Assembly (NCBI RefSeq): GCF_023343835.1
Contig: NC_064435.1
Coordinates: forward strand, 63,746,134 to 63,810,133
Direction of reading: 5' to 3'
Source: Lagopus muta
Lineage: Eukaryota; Chordata; Aves; Galliformes; Phasianidae
Length of the DNA: 64,000 bases
The notes under the pieces are model-generated. The model was not told the origin of the DNA. It was given only the letters and a program-made list of their open reading frames with translations, and did no database searches. Shown here in pieces: positions 52,078-63,810 of this stretch; the stretch's first letter is position 1; every line of letters starts with the position of its first letter. The position numbers and the translations under genes were made by a program.

Positions 52078-52352
52078 ACATAGAGTCCTTAAGGTTGGAA
52101 AGGATCTAGATCATCTTGTCCAGCCATTAACCTGACCTGCCAAGGTCCATCACTAATCCGTGACACTTCATGCCACATCTGTGTATCTCAAATATCTCCA
52201 GAGATGGGATTCCAACACCTTCCTGGGTAGCCTGACCCAATGCCTGACCACTTTCTCTGTGCAGAAATTCTTCCTTATACCCAGTTAAAACCTTCCCTGG
52301 TGCAAATTGATGCTATTTCCTCACATCCTGTTACTGGTCACCTGAGAGATCA
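52078..52352 (-). mobile_element. CR1 LINE 3' fragment
   Basis: On the + strand it begins AGAGTCCTTAAGGTTGGAAA. It continues with GAGATGGGATTCCAACACCT, CCTGGGTAGCCTGACCCAAT and AAATTCTTCCTTATACCCAG, and ends near GTTACTGGTCACCTGAGAGA. This is the complement of the CR1 3' region, so the element points to the minus strand. It is one of the longer copies here and is 5'-truncated. Confidence 0.92.
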
Positions 52353-52665
52353 AAAATTATAGTGCATAAAGCGGTTGTATACAGTAGGTGGTGTTAAAAG
52401 AATTTTGTATTTGCCAAGTGAAGAACCTTAGCGGTCAAAAGCAGGGAGTTGTCTTCTCTTCTTGTTGATGATGGCATCATTTGTTGTATGACCAGATGAA
52501 ACTATTCCTGCAAAGCTTTGGTCTGCATGTAGAATGGATGGTACTGTGTTTATGAGAAGGCACTCAATTTTTGCTGCTCTTTCATTATTTAATGGGCTAT
52601 TTGCCAAATTCTGTACAAGTTTTGTTGTGAAAAAATGAGTTATCTTTGTGCTGTGGGTCTTCATG

Positions 52666-52695
52666 TGGCATTTATGACTATGGCATTTATGACTA
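52666..52695 (+). repeat. 15-bp perfect tandem duplication
   Basis: TGGCATTTATGACTA occurs twice in direct succession with no mismatch, which points to a recent slippage event. Confidence 0.88.
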
Positions 52696-54209
52696 GTTCT
52701 CAGCACTTGACAGATACTATTTTCTCAGTGCTCCTTTGAGTCTGAGAGGAACTATTGCCATTTCTGTTAAAAAGAACATAGCAGAGGAAAATTGCAGTGA
52801 GTACTTCATGAATGTTGGTGTCCTGCTGCCAGTGCCAGCACTTTTACCCGTACAGAGTCTCAGTGCAGCAGGAGCAATGCTTGATTCCAGCCTTCCATGC
52901 TGATACCAGGGGCTCAAACTCAATACTTCGCCAGTACCAAGCTAGCAGTTAATTACCATCACAAAAAAGTCTGGCTTCTTTGCTTCTTCAGCAGAGGCAT
53001 GGAGAAAAACTGGCCCCGGAAGCGTTCCATTTGGTGATGACAGCCATGGGATTTATCAGGGTGGAGGGGCTATTCTCCTCTCGTATGGCTGGCTTGGCTG
53101 GTTTCCAACAAGCTTTTATTTAATCACAGGTGACAAGCTATATTTTAAAAGCAGCAGCCCCATAGGTGGGAAATAAAACCCATAAAAGCATCAAAAACAT
53201 GATGGTGACAATTAGCGAGCCATTTAATTCCCATGAGGTAGGAAAGCATAGCGACTTTATATTTCAGCAGTCACTTTAATGTTAGCATAGTTAAGATTTA
53301 GCACTTCACTTTAAAAACTTATTTTTTTAATGTGCTAGCTGTACTTTTGATTAGAAAACTAATTAGTTCTATTCTGTCATTTTAGATTACCTAGTTGTAG
53401 GTAATGTACTATATCGTGTCTTAAGTTTTTCATATATGAACAGGAAAATGCAAGCCCCTTCCTCTTCCCCTTCACCACTGTTAAGGGGCAAAACAAAGTC
53501 CTTTCTGCATGCATGATTCACTCAACTCCCTGTATTATGGCATCGGGTCTCTACACAATGCCTTTGCTCTCATGTAGGACACGAAGACAAAGAAATGCCC
53601 TTCTAGGAAGCTGGAGGGTCACTGCAGCTTTTAGCATGAGTCACCTTGGATTAGCTCAGCCATAGGGCAGGAGGCATTGAGTAGGGATAGTGGTGTGGTA
53701 GCACCTGATCTGCAGCTGCATTCTTGTGAAACTTGCTGCGCAAGATCAGCCCTTGGTGATCACAGTGCAGACCAGGAGCTATGAGATCTGAGGAGAAACC
53801 CAGCTCATAAATCACTTCACAGTAGTGGTATTTGTTACTTTCCCCCTTTCCCTCCATTCAGAGCATCTCTTTTTATCCCTCTGGATAAAAGATGGTGCTC
53901 CATCATAGATCCAACTCTAAAAATAAAAGTATCAGTAATAAAAACACCCCATCCAGTCAGGATGTGTTCCTGAGTTTAGCCATCAGATGACTGGAATAAG
54001 GAAATTCATTTTGTAAATGCTTTGCAAGGTCATACTTCAGCTTTTCCCTAACTCTTGTATTTTTTTCATGGCCAGATAAAATCAAATGCTTAATTTTAAT
54101 TAGTTGCAGTATTTTTTGTCATGATTTGTGTGACTTCAAAACAATATTTAGTCAATGTAGAACTGTATGGATTTTTTTTCATGAAAAATGTTTTATTTTT
54201 TCTGTTTAG

Positions 54210-54262
54210 TCCCACTCTGCGTAATTCTTTTCCAGTCACCCTGACAACGACAGAGCTAAATG
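54210..54262 (+). other. Candidate internal coding exon, 53 nt
   Basis: The interval follows a T-rich tract ending TTTTTTCTGTTTAG and is followed by ATG|GTGAGTAC, a near-consensus donor. It is clearly less AT-rich than the upstream flank and contains two CpG. Of three frames only one is open; it gives 17 full codons starting Pro-Thr-Leu-Arg-Asn, with one leftover base at each end. That means an upstream phase-2 and a downstream phase-1 intron, so skipping would shift the frame. The same frame stays open past the donor to a stop at 54327, so a terminal exon is also possible, although no AATAAA follows soon. The peptide (Ser/Thr-rich) is not recognised. Confidence 0.36.
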
Positions 54263-54721
54263 GTGAGTACCAAAAGGCTGCTGCTCTCGTACGAGGCTAT
54301 GACAGTCCCCTCGGCTACCTGGAGTGATTGCTGGCATCCTGATTAGTGCCTGATGACCAGATTGTTCTGCATCTGGAGACGGGATGAGTGTTCTATAGGC
54401 GTTCTCCTTAACAAATGTAATTGTCACTGATGATGTGTTATTGCTGAAGTGATTTGACTTGTCAAGCTTTCAACTTAGAACTATTTGGATTTTTCTGAGG
54501 TTTTCTAGATGAGTATTGTTTTGCTTTCCACTTTGTGCCCATTAACCATCCCTTTAAGCTTCCTTTTTTCCACATGCTGTGGATGTATGTGCCAACTTAA
54601 TGCAAGAAAAATGTGTTGACAATTCATGTTATATTTCTATATCTAGTGTGGATTAGTTCTAGGTGAACTGCTGTCAGCTATCTGAGGTATGGTCAGATGA
54701 GTTTCTCTAACCTGCATCAGA

Positions 54722-55035
54722 AACATGGACTCAACTAAGGTTGGAAAAAACTTCTAAGATCAAGTCCTACCACCAACCCATCCCCACCATGCTCACTAAA
54801 CCACGTCCCGCAGTGCCACATCTCCGTATTTCTTGAACACCTTCAGGAATGGTGACTCTACCACCTCCCTGGGCAACCTGTGCCACTGCCTCACCATTCT
54901 TTCTGAAAAGTAATTTTTTTCAATACCTCAATTCAACGTCAACTTAAGGCTATTACCTCTCACCCTATCTCGGTTACTCAGGGGAAGAAGCCTAGCCTTC
55001 TCTACTCCAGACTAAACAATCCCAATATCCAGCTA
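54722..55035 (-). mobile_element. CR1 LINE 3' fragment, about 310 bp
   Basis: On the + strand it runs from CTCAACTAAGGTTGGAAAAA, through GGAATGGTGACTCTACCACC then TCCCTGGGCAACCTGTGCCA, to CTCTACTCCAGACTAAACAA near the end. This is the reverse complement of the CR1 3' region and the longest CR1 copy in the window. The terminal octamer repeat at its left end is degraded. It starts about 460 bp past the candidate exon. Confidence 0.93.
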
Positions 55036-56839
55036 CAAATATATGCAGCTTTGAATAGAAGTGAAGCTGTTGGCATTATGCAAAACAAACCAGCTACAGA
55101 AATGGTAAATATTCATTAGCGCTATAGTGTTATTTTGTTTATATCTGCTTAAAATAACAAAGCACTGAACAAGGCTCTCAGAATTGTAAACATAGAACAG
55201 TATCAGCGAGTTATACTGGATTCTCAACAGCCACCTAGCTGTATGCGATAAGAAATAGGAGACAAAGTGAACTGTAAAGAAATGATTTCATATTTAATTT
55301 CATGCGTCTGATTAACCCAGCTGTTTATTGTTACGAACAATAGATGCCATCAGAATGCAGCCAAACTTGCATTTAATGGCTAAACAGAAAAGTTTGCCTG
55401 TTTCTAATCAGGAAACATTATAAATGTTTCTACGCTATGAAATCTTTAAGCATCTGTTTTACATTATTAGTATCTGTGTGCAAACACATCCTGCTGTATT
55501 GCATTTCACAGCCTTTCTAAAAGGAAGCTGCATTATTCAGAACAATACTGCAGGTAGGTTCAGAGATTGCCATTTCTATAGGAAGATGAGTTGTGTGGGA
55601 TTTGCAGAGGTGTGAGTCCCTGGGTGCTCTTCTTGAGTCCCAGCCTTTTGGTGCTGGGCCTGCAAGACTGCGAGCTGTGAGGAAGGTGGCTCTGGGACAA
55701 ACAGGACTGTGTGACTATGGACCATCCTCTAAGCAGGTCACAGGAGGTCTCACCTAGAGCCTTCTGTGAACCAGGCCGCCCTTCTGCAGTAGTGCCGTGG
55801 TGTATTTGGGGACACACTCTAATGACAGCACGTGGGGAGGGACAGCATCCTACTTTTGTTTCTTTCTGATTGACCCTGGGTGGCTGACATCCCGTTGGCA
55901 GCCGTGCATGGTGTTGACTCACTGTGGCACCATGCTCATCAAGGAAAAAGTGCCAGGGATACCTCAGTGGAGTGTATTGTCAGGTCTCCTCCTTGCACAT
56001 CTGAAGGCTAAACTCAGGAACACATCCTGGCTGGACGGGGTGTTTTTATTACTGATATTTTTATTTTTAGAGTTCGATCTATGATGAAGCACCAACAAAG
56101 TCCAACAGCACATGATTAATATCCCAAACAAAGCAGGCTGCTATAGAATTACAGATTGCAGGGTTTTTTTTTTTTTCTGAAGACCCTGACTGTGAGCAGA
56201 GCAGCTGCCAATGCTCCTTCAGATTGAAGAGATCCTTGCCATCCCCAACTTCACTGAGGCAAGGGAGGAGCAGAGGGCGATGAACTCTTCAGGGAGAAAG
56301 TGAATGATAAGGGACCTTGAGTAGAGTTCAATGATAAAACAGAAAGGAAGGGAAGAAGCTTTTTGTGGTTCAATGACAAAACAGAAAGGAGGGGAAGAAG
56401 CTTTTTGTGGTGTCATACTTATGCACACAGACTTTTTCCAATACTCTCCTAAGGGTCCTGGTAGAGCTGCCATGGTAATTACACATAAAATTGAGCAAGG
56501 GCACATTTTTGCACATATACTAGAACAAAGGTTTAGTTAGGTTGCTGCACTATTTGAAATGTAAGACTTTTTGCTAGCCTTCTCCTTGGTAATTCATTCT
56601 CTTTAACAAATCAGCTTGCTGTTGCAATATTTGTAAAACATCTTCCTGGTGTTTCTTGCTTACATTGGTACAAGTGTATGTACTATAGCAAAACTCGGCA
56701 CCAGCCATCCCCACTGTGCTGGGAAAGGGGCTTGGGTGCCTTCCCCCAGGAAGTGTCTTAGAGAAGACCAGCTCAGATTTGTTTATTGTGTTTTTTACAA
56801 CCAAATTAGGAGACCAAGAACTGTGGCTATTCGCACTAC
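55036..56839. other. Noncoding sequence, GC-richer in the middle
   Basis: The part at about 55600-56040 is GC-richer than its surroundings and has open frames on both strands (120 codons on minus, 95 on plus). Neither has a recognisable domain, and the overlap of open frames reflects composition. A poly(T) tract lies at about 56165-56178. Confidence 0.45.
56326..56409 (+). repeat. 42-bp tandem duplication
   Basis: Two adjacent 42-bp units (56326-56367 and 56368-56409), each starting GTTCAATGA and ending CTTTTTGTG. They differ by only two transitions. Because 42 is a multiple of three, frames stay open across both copies, which explains the repeated motif in open frames on either strand. The high identity suggests a fairly recent event. 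Confidence 0.92.
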
Positions 56840-57077
56840 AGCCCCTCATGTTGAGTTGGATGTTATGAAACATTTTTTCTCAGAAAGAGTGGTGAGGCAT
56901 GGCACAGGCTGCCCAGGGAGGTGGTGGAGTCACTGTCCTTGGAGATGCTCGAGAAACATGTGGATGTGGCACTGAGGGACATGGTTAGTAGGCATGGTGG
57001 GAATGGGTTGATGCTTGGACTCAATGATCTTAGAGGTCTTTTCCAATCCTAATGATACTGTGATTCTGTGTGTTCCA
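56840..57077 (+). mobile_element. CR1 LINE 3' fragment
   Basis: Contains TTTTTTCTCAGAAAGAGTGG, GGCTGCCCAGGGAGGTGGTG, GATGTGGCACTGAGGGACAT and a 3' end reading GAGGTCTTTTCCAATCCTAA followed by a degraded GATTCTGTG terminal repeat. It is in + orientation and close in type to the copy at 15497. The 108-codon open frame that enters it is repeat sequence. Confidence 0.94.
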
Positions 57078-57835
57078 GAATACAGTTATTTAAACCCAAA
57101 CTCATTGGGGATAACTGAGCCTGAAGGTGAGATGTTTGGCATGACTTTCTAATTCCACAAAGAAAATGTTCTTTGTGTTGCTTGTTCACCAAAGAAACAA
57201 AATTTGAGGGTTTGACAGTTATTAGGATTTTATTTCAGTTCTGCTTTGCCTCATAATTGTGAGAGTATCTTTATTTATAAACCTACTTAATATGTACAAA
57301 ACAAACAAGTAAGTATATCTACCATCATTTCTGTCATGTCAGTTCTCTCTTTTTTCCTGTGAAAACTGTAAACACAAGCTGACACAGCATTAATAAGTTA
57401 CCTCCAGTGTAATTAATATGAAGAACAGGCGTGTTTCTCTAAGGAGTATCAAATCCATTCAATTTCTCTTTACCACAGCAGGTTACCAGTAAACAAATCT
57501 GTGTGTATTTTTCTCTGTATAGTGTTACTGCAGAAGCAGGACTCACTCTCACAAAGACTTGCTGCCATAGCTACCAGGCTACCTGTTCTTCCAGTAAGGA
57601 CCGTGGTCTCTATGGTCTCTCTTTTGCTTATTCAGGGGAAAGATAATGTATGTGGGTGTCAAGGAACAAACTGTCAGTATCCTGATCAACATGACTGAAA
57701 GAATTGACATCATGTTAATATGGCAGATCATTTTAAGAAATAAGAATAATATTAAGATGCTTTACTCTATGCTTGGCAATAGCATATAGGTTTGACACCC
57801 AAGAGTGCCTAAGCTAACCTTGCTATTCAGCAAAG

Positions 57836-57980
57836 TCATAGAATCATAGAATGGCTTGGTTTGGAAGGAGCCTTAAAGATCACCCAGTTCCAACCCCCGC
57901 CACCCACTAGATCAGAGGCTGCCCAGGGCTCTATCCAAGCTGACCTTGAATGCCTCCAGGGTTGGGACATCCACAACAGA
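57836..57980 (-). mobile_element. CR1 LINE 3' end, about 145 bp
   Basis: On the + strand it starts CATAGAATCATAGAATGGCT, two clean copies of the CR1 3' terminal octamer in reverse. It continues through GGAGCCTTAAAGATCACCCA, AGGCTGCCCAGGGCTCTATC and TGAATGCCTCCAGGGTTGGG. It is the best preserved terminus in the window and of a different CR1 subtype from the one at 56840. Confidence 0.95.
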
Positions 57981-58493
57981 AATGAGGAGATCTACCTGCG
58001 CCTTGCTATCCTGATGTAGACCTCTGATAGCAGCCAGTGGAGCTGGTCTGCCTGCCTAAGGAGTTAAGAGAAAATTTAATGCAAAAGGAGTTGTGCTTAT
58101 CTGGACACAGAATGATGGTGCTGTCTATAAACACTGAAGCAGACAGAGGAAGTTCAACAGTAATACGTTAAAGGAAAAATTAAATGCAGACTACCTAGAC
58201 AGATATATTTCCTAATATCAAAACATCACTTTTATCAAAAATATTGATCTGTCTGCCAGGCACCCTAGAGATATTCAAAATGCAATTGTAAATATATTAT
58301 ATTGAGATAGTGTCTGGTGTTTCCAAAAAGCCCTGCAGAACATACAGCGAGTGTCTTGCTGGGTTTCCCTGAGAATGTGGTGGCTGTGGCTAAAAGATGC
58401 TCAAAATTCTTAAGGGCTGTTCTACACTGAGGACAACCACTCTTGGCTTGACTGGGGAGGTAACTGGTTCAGCATAAGTAATTTCAAGGTGAT

Positions 58494-58505
58494 CTGCTCG
58501 AGCAG
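58494..58505. repeat. 12-bp perfect palindrome
   Basis: CTGCTCGAGCAG is self-complementary and includes an XhoI-type CTCGAG core. That core is also an E-box-like CANNTG variant only in a loose sense. No function is assigned. Confidence 0.7.
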
Positions 58506-61026
58506 TTGATGATCTTCATCCAGGTATTAGATGCATGCTCTGCTGTGTTGGTGTTGCTGACGTTAGTAATTAATGAGTATAATTTTAATCCTGCACTATG
58601 CTCCTTTTCAGAAGTCTCAAAGTGACTGTGAGTTGCAGGTTACTCACAGGCTTAATTCTGCATTTGCTGAAAACATCTGTAATCAGGAAATATCTCCCCT
58701 ACCAGTATTGGTGTCGCACAAATGAAGCAGAGCTGTGACACCATAAGCAAGCACTGTGTGTCTGCTTGTTGCTGCACACTGCAATCCCTGCTAGCTTACC
58801 TCATGTCTATCAATCTACCAGGAAAGCAGTCACAAGCTGGAAGGCTACAAAACAGCTTGTTGCAGCTGGCTAAATTTCTATCTTACCAACCTGTCACACG
58901 CTTGCAGGTGTATTTCTGATATGCATTCCATCCACTGTCTCAGACATGATTCATTAAGGTTAACGATTCTTCTGTCTGCACGCATCAGTCATTCTAAGCC
59001 GCATACTTCAACTGCAATGTATTTAAGGACTTGTCATTAATTAAATGTAGTTTGTACAGAGATTTGTAAATGTGAAGTGCTATCTAAGGACTAAGTATTA
59101 ATAATCGTCATATCCTCAAGAAAATTATAGAAGTACATCCACATCTGCCAACCTGGGAGGAATGCAATTTCTCTATCAAATGTTGTCGGTAAGGAGATGG
59201 GTGCAAATCCTCCAGAGCAATTTGTTTCAGACACCTGTGTTTAGTACTAGATGCATGCTGCACAACAGAGGACTGAGTGTTATGTAATCCTCTTCTCCTT
59301 CTGATGCCTTCCTATTTGTATATGTGTTTGTGTGTACGCTCAACAACAACATGCATGACCATAGTAGCCGGGGCTTTCCTCTCAACTTTCTGGAAATCTC
59401 AATTACCCATCTTCACTGGCTCTGTGTTTTCTGTGCTGTCTTTGGGATATGGCTGTAATTTTGCTACGTGTTGTACTTTATGGGCCAAGATGGGGCTATT
59501 CTGCTGCTCCTGCTATTCACCTATAAATAAGCAGCCAGTTCACTCATCCTGGATGTTGCATCCACTTGCCGGCTAGAGAAGCAAAAACTTCAACAAGTGT
59601 GAGACAGAACTTCTTCCTCGGGGATGAAGTAGCATTGGAGAGAGCACATCAAGAATGTGCTTATTGTTACACAGTTTATGTGCCTAAGATCCCAAGGCTT
59701 GCTGGTGAGGATATGCTGGTATACAGAGACCATTGTCTTTAATGACATTTGAGGAGAAACATCACACTGATGTTTCCAAACTGATTTCTGCAGAGATCTT
59801 GTCTCACCAGACATGACTGCAAGGTTGGACAAGTCAGAGATTCACAGATGACTGACTCCTGCAGAAGGTAAGTAGAGTGCGCGTTTTCCTTTCTAACAGT
59901 GCAACACTTACATACTTTCAACAGCTAAAATTTTTCTTAAGAATGGTACTTCAACTAGGGAGCTCTTAAACTTGGCATGGAGTGGCAAAATAGACTTATT
60001 TCTGCTCATGTTGCTAGCCATAGTGTCTACCAGAGAAGGAATGTCTCAGCAGACTGGGTCAAGGGAAGCCTTTTCCACGTAGAAGTCCTTGATGGAAGTT
60101 TGCAAGAGAATAACCAGCAGCAAAAATGAAGACAACGAGGTGTTTTTACCAGAAGTTGTAGTGATGTTTGTTTATTTTCCTTTTTTTTCCCCCCTACCTT
60201 CTTCAAATCCCATCACATGAGGATATGTTCTGCCAGGGGATGAATGGAGTGAAGTTTCTTCTCAACTTCAAGACAGCTTGCAAGTGCTTTGCCTCTATTT
60301 CTGTGACCAAAATCACCCCTGTACCACACTACTGATTTCTAATGGCCATCAAAGTCTTGCTCGAACAAAGGTGTACAGTAGACTGGTAAATATCATCTAT
60401 TAGTAAGCACAAGGTGAATAGCTGATTTAAAAAAAAAAAAAAAAAGACAAATGATAAATTAATGCCATTTACAGGATGTATAAAGACATCTTCATTGTAG
60501 GATTATTAAATGTTAAACTGTGGCATTTGCTATGCCTGCACACATCAGGTATGTGCCTATGTTGCAACTGGGAACTAGCAGATTCCATTTTTAGACATGG
60601 AACATTTTGCCTTCCTTTCATGAGTATGCCATGAAGGATAAATTTTCTTTGATTACATTTCCTGTACTACTAGGACTTCAACGAGAAATTTTTTTTTATT
60701 GTTCAACTTCAACATCAGTGTCATCTTTGTTTACAGAAATATCACTCCTTAGTTAATTCAGTCAAAGCTGTAGTCCTGAAAATCTCAGTATCCTTGTACC
60801 ATTAAAAAGAAAGCAAATTGTTATTTTGGGTAGCCCATTATGAACCCATTCTTAATGAGTAAAATATTGTTAGTGGGTTTTCTACTGATTTTTGTATGTG
60901 TGAATTTCATTCTTGCACTGTTGAAGCAGTACATCGGTGAAATATACAAACCTTTAATGAAAACATAAGGATCCCATACATCTTGCAAAATAATCTTCAT
61001 GTACATTTGGCTCTATTTTGTTGCAG

Positions 61027-61113
61027 GTAAAATCTACACCTGAGAGGGAGCAGATGAGGAAACGGCACAGGATTACAATTGCTGTCACAGAGAAAGTATT
61101 TAAGCTAGAAACT
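61027..61113 (+). other. Candidate internal exon, 87 nt (29 codons)
   Basis: It is preceded by GGCTCTATTTTGTTGCAG and followed by ACT|GTGAGTG. One frame is open through all 87 nt and the other two stop at once, so a coding exon would be phase 0 at both ends. The inferred 29-residue peptide is basic, with a Arg-Lys-Arg-His-Arg run in the middle, and I do not recognise it. The T before the donor is unfavourable. The acceptor itself reads CAG|GTAAAA and could equally be a donor. It cannot directly follow the 54210 exon in frame. Confidence 0.26.
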
Positions 61114-63789
61114 GTGAGTGAAAGAGGTTTGACAGAAAGGAAAAATGAAATGTAGATCTCACATCAGGAAAGAAGAAATACACAGTAAACAACTTCTTGA
61201 GGACACCAAAATGTAATAAGCAATTTCTAATATGGTTTGTTTGTACATTTTTCATCTTCTTTTTATTACAATTTTGGTTATGATTTAGCTTCCAGGCCAT
61301 TCCTTCCATAAAATCCAGACAAAATACTTCATCCTGCTATTTATAATAAATGACTGGGGAAAAAAAATAAGAAAAAAAAAAAAAAAAAAAGACTTCAGTG
61401 AACAAGTTAGTATAGTTAAAAAACATTTTTGGTGGATTATATTTGTTTCACTTGTCACTACTCACCATTTCTGAAGGCCCCAAGGATTTAACAGTTTTTG
61501 AGATGGTACTTTTTACCTTTCAGCAGTACATTTATTTGCACAATAGATATGACTGTTTGCAGGAGTGGGCATAGAACAGATACTATGAGCCAAAGTTCTT
61601 CAAAAACAGAAAATAAATTAATCCAAGCACTCAACAGAAATGTCGTTTAACCCCAACCTTTATAAACATGTGCTATGATACCAAAATGCATTTGCACTTG
61701 GAGATAAGATTTATCTGTTTTCTGCTTCCATTCCCCTGCACCTTATAACACATTTTTTGTAGGACCTATCTATCTGCAGAAATATTTTCAGACCTTGCCA
61801 TTTGCCTTTAATCCATGTACTGACTTAGATGAATTGATGATGAATTGGTGATGAATCCAACCTTCAGATGACTTCCATGCACTGCCCTTGCTCTTCTCTG
61901 TCACCCATGGCTGTCTGTCCTCAGCTGCCACCCACCTCCTGGTGCTCCTCTCCAGCAGTAGCATTTTTCTCATCTCTGTGTCACTGTTCGTGTCCTGGGC
62001 TTTTGTTCCTCCATCTCATTTCCCCCTGTGCCTCTTCTACTTGTCAAATTTTTTTCCTTCATCTTACACCCAGTGACTCCTGATCTTCCTATCCTGTCAG
62101 TCTCAGTTTCTCCTCCCACTCTTATGCTTAGTCAGGCCAGGCAGACCCATAGTTTTTGTCTTGTTCAAATTCTGTAAGTCCAGCCCTTGACCTACCCCTG
62201 CTTAAAGCAAGGCTTTAGACAAGGTCAGATGGGATATATGGGAATCTTGGAGTTCACCTGAAGCCATGGAGGAAATAGTGGAAAGTGAGCTTTTATAATG
62301 GCACTTGTGGAAAAGCATTTTTAACCAGAGATGAACTAGTATTCATATGTTTATAAATTATTTTCTATAAATATTTTACCATATTTTTTTTACTGACTAT
62401 TTTTGCTATCTGGAGTAGTGTCACAAAACTGTATGTGTGCCCACTGATTACACAGAAGTGAATGTTTCTGAAAGAATTTAAAATGCAAATTGAGGTCGTA
62501 TGTGAATATATTCATGTGCTTAGGTTAGTCCTGATATGTTCTTTTAAAAAAAATTCTGTGATTTAGATGTAAGTTTTTATGATTCACTCACTGGCTCTTT
62601 TATTTATTCGTGTCGTCTCATTCTGCACCCTTAAGCTATCACAGATACTGTATATGATGGTACTTAATTGCTTTCAGCCACCAGAAATGCTGATTAAAAT
62701 TAAAATGTTCCCATTCATTTCTTTCTAGAGATATGCATACTGAAGATTAATAGATTCATTCTTATTACTTAAGTGAAAAAAAAAAGACCTGAGTAGTGTG
62801 GTAAAATACTTTAATTAATAGTTCTACAATTAGAAATCCTACCTGAAGCTAGTTGGGGTTTTAATGGATATTTCACTTTAGCCTTGACCAGCTCACTGAA
62901 AGTCTTAGTATTTGAACTTCATCTTCAATATTTGGTCAGTGAACTGAAGGAAAAAAGATCAAGATCAACACATATAAACTTTCAGTGAAGATGTACTGAA
63001 GGTCCATTGAGGTAAGGAAAATCCATTAAGCGAGGGGGAAACTACCTTGCAAGGCTGACATGTTGGTGAACTCTATTACTGCATTTTCCTGGGAAAGGAA
63101 TAGCAGAGGCAGACTGAGGAATCCCACAACATACTGCATTAGAAGAAGAGTTGAACAGTGTTTTTATGTTAGCACATCCCACTGCAATATGTTAATGCCT
63201 GTTGAGTTGAGCAGATAGTAAGTCTGGTTATGCAATACTTAAACCTCTCTCCTGTCCTCAAATCTGGCTATGGAGTGGCAGGAAAATATAGCTGAGCCCT
63301 GTGCTCTTTCATGGCACTCCATGTTCACAGTCCTAAAGGGCAGGATTTGCTCCGTTTTCCTTCTCTGCTGAGGAACAATGGGAGGAACTGTGATTGGAGG
63401 CCCATAAAGTAAGTGCATCAGAGAAATACTCTTTGCAGCCATGACCTGCTGAAAATGTGGGGCCTTCCTCAGTATCTAGATGTGGTATTGCCACTTGGGG
63501 CTTATCAGACTGGGTTGGGAAAAAAAAAAAGAAATGTGGTCTGTAGCCACATATTTAACCCTAGGTACAGTGTGCCTTTGACCTCTAATGATAGTCAACA
63601 GAAGATGCGTTGATTTTGACTTTAATAGGCCTGGGGAAATTGAATGTTGCATCTTAAGCTGCCAATGAATTAATTCATGCCTGAATTAAAATGAAATGAA
63701 GATAACATGGCAGGTTCTTCCAGGCAGATGGCAAAATAAGGGCTGGGTTTGACATGCTGTGTATGCAGCAATTGTGTATGCAACCCTTA

Positions 63790-63810
63790 ATGTGGAATGA
63801 AATTCCACAT
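63790..63810. repeat. 9-bp perfect hairpin
   Basis: ATGTGGAAT and ATTCCACAT pair perfectly around a GAA loop. Similar short words recur nearby, including two GATTAACATG copies at about 63928-63952. No function is assigned. Confidence 0.7.

Larger units (their letters stand above)
46811..54209. other. Noncoding sequence with two CR1 fragments
   Basis: Outside the CR1 copies at 48750 and 52078 and a micro-exon-like site at 48198, I see no gene or RNA. A poly(A) run lies near 50518-50534 and another near 51624-51638. The 147-codon minus-strand frame at 50825-51268 has no recognisable domain. The part around 53260-53440 is very AT-rich with TAATTAG-type motifs. Confidence 0.45.

Noticed and set aside
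55560..56084. Overlapping open frames on both strands
   Set aside because: Open on both strands because of local composition; no family match and no splice context.
62175..62230. Possible minus-strand CR1 remnant
   Set aside because: Resembles the CR1 block around CCTGCTTAAAGCA but is too short and diverged to call.
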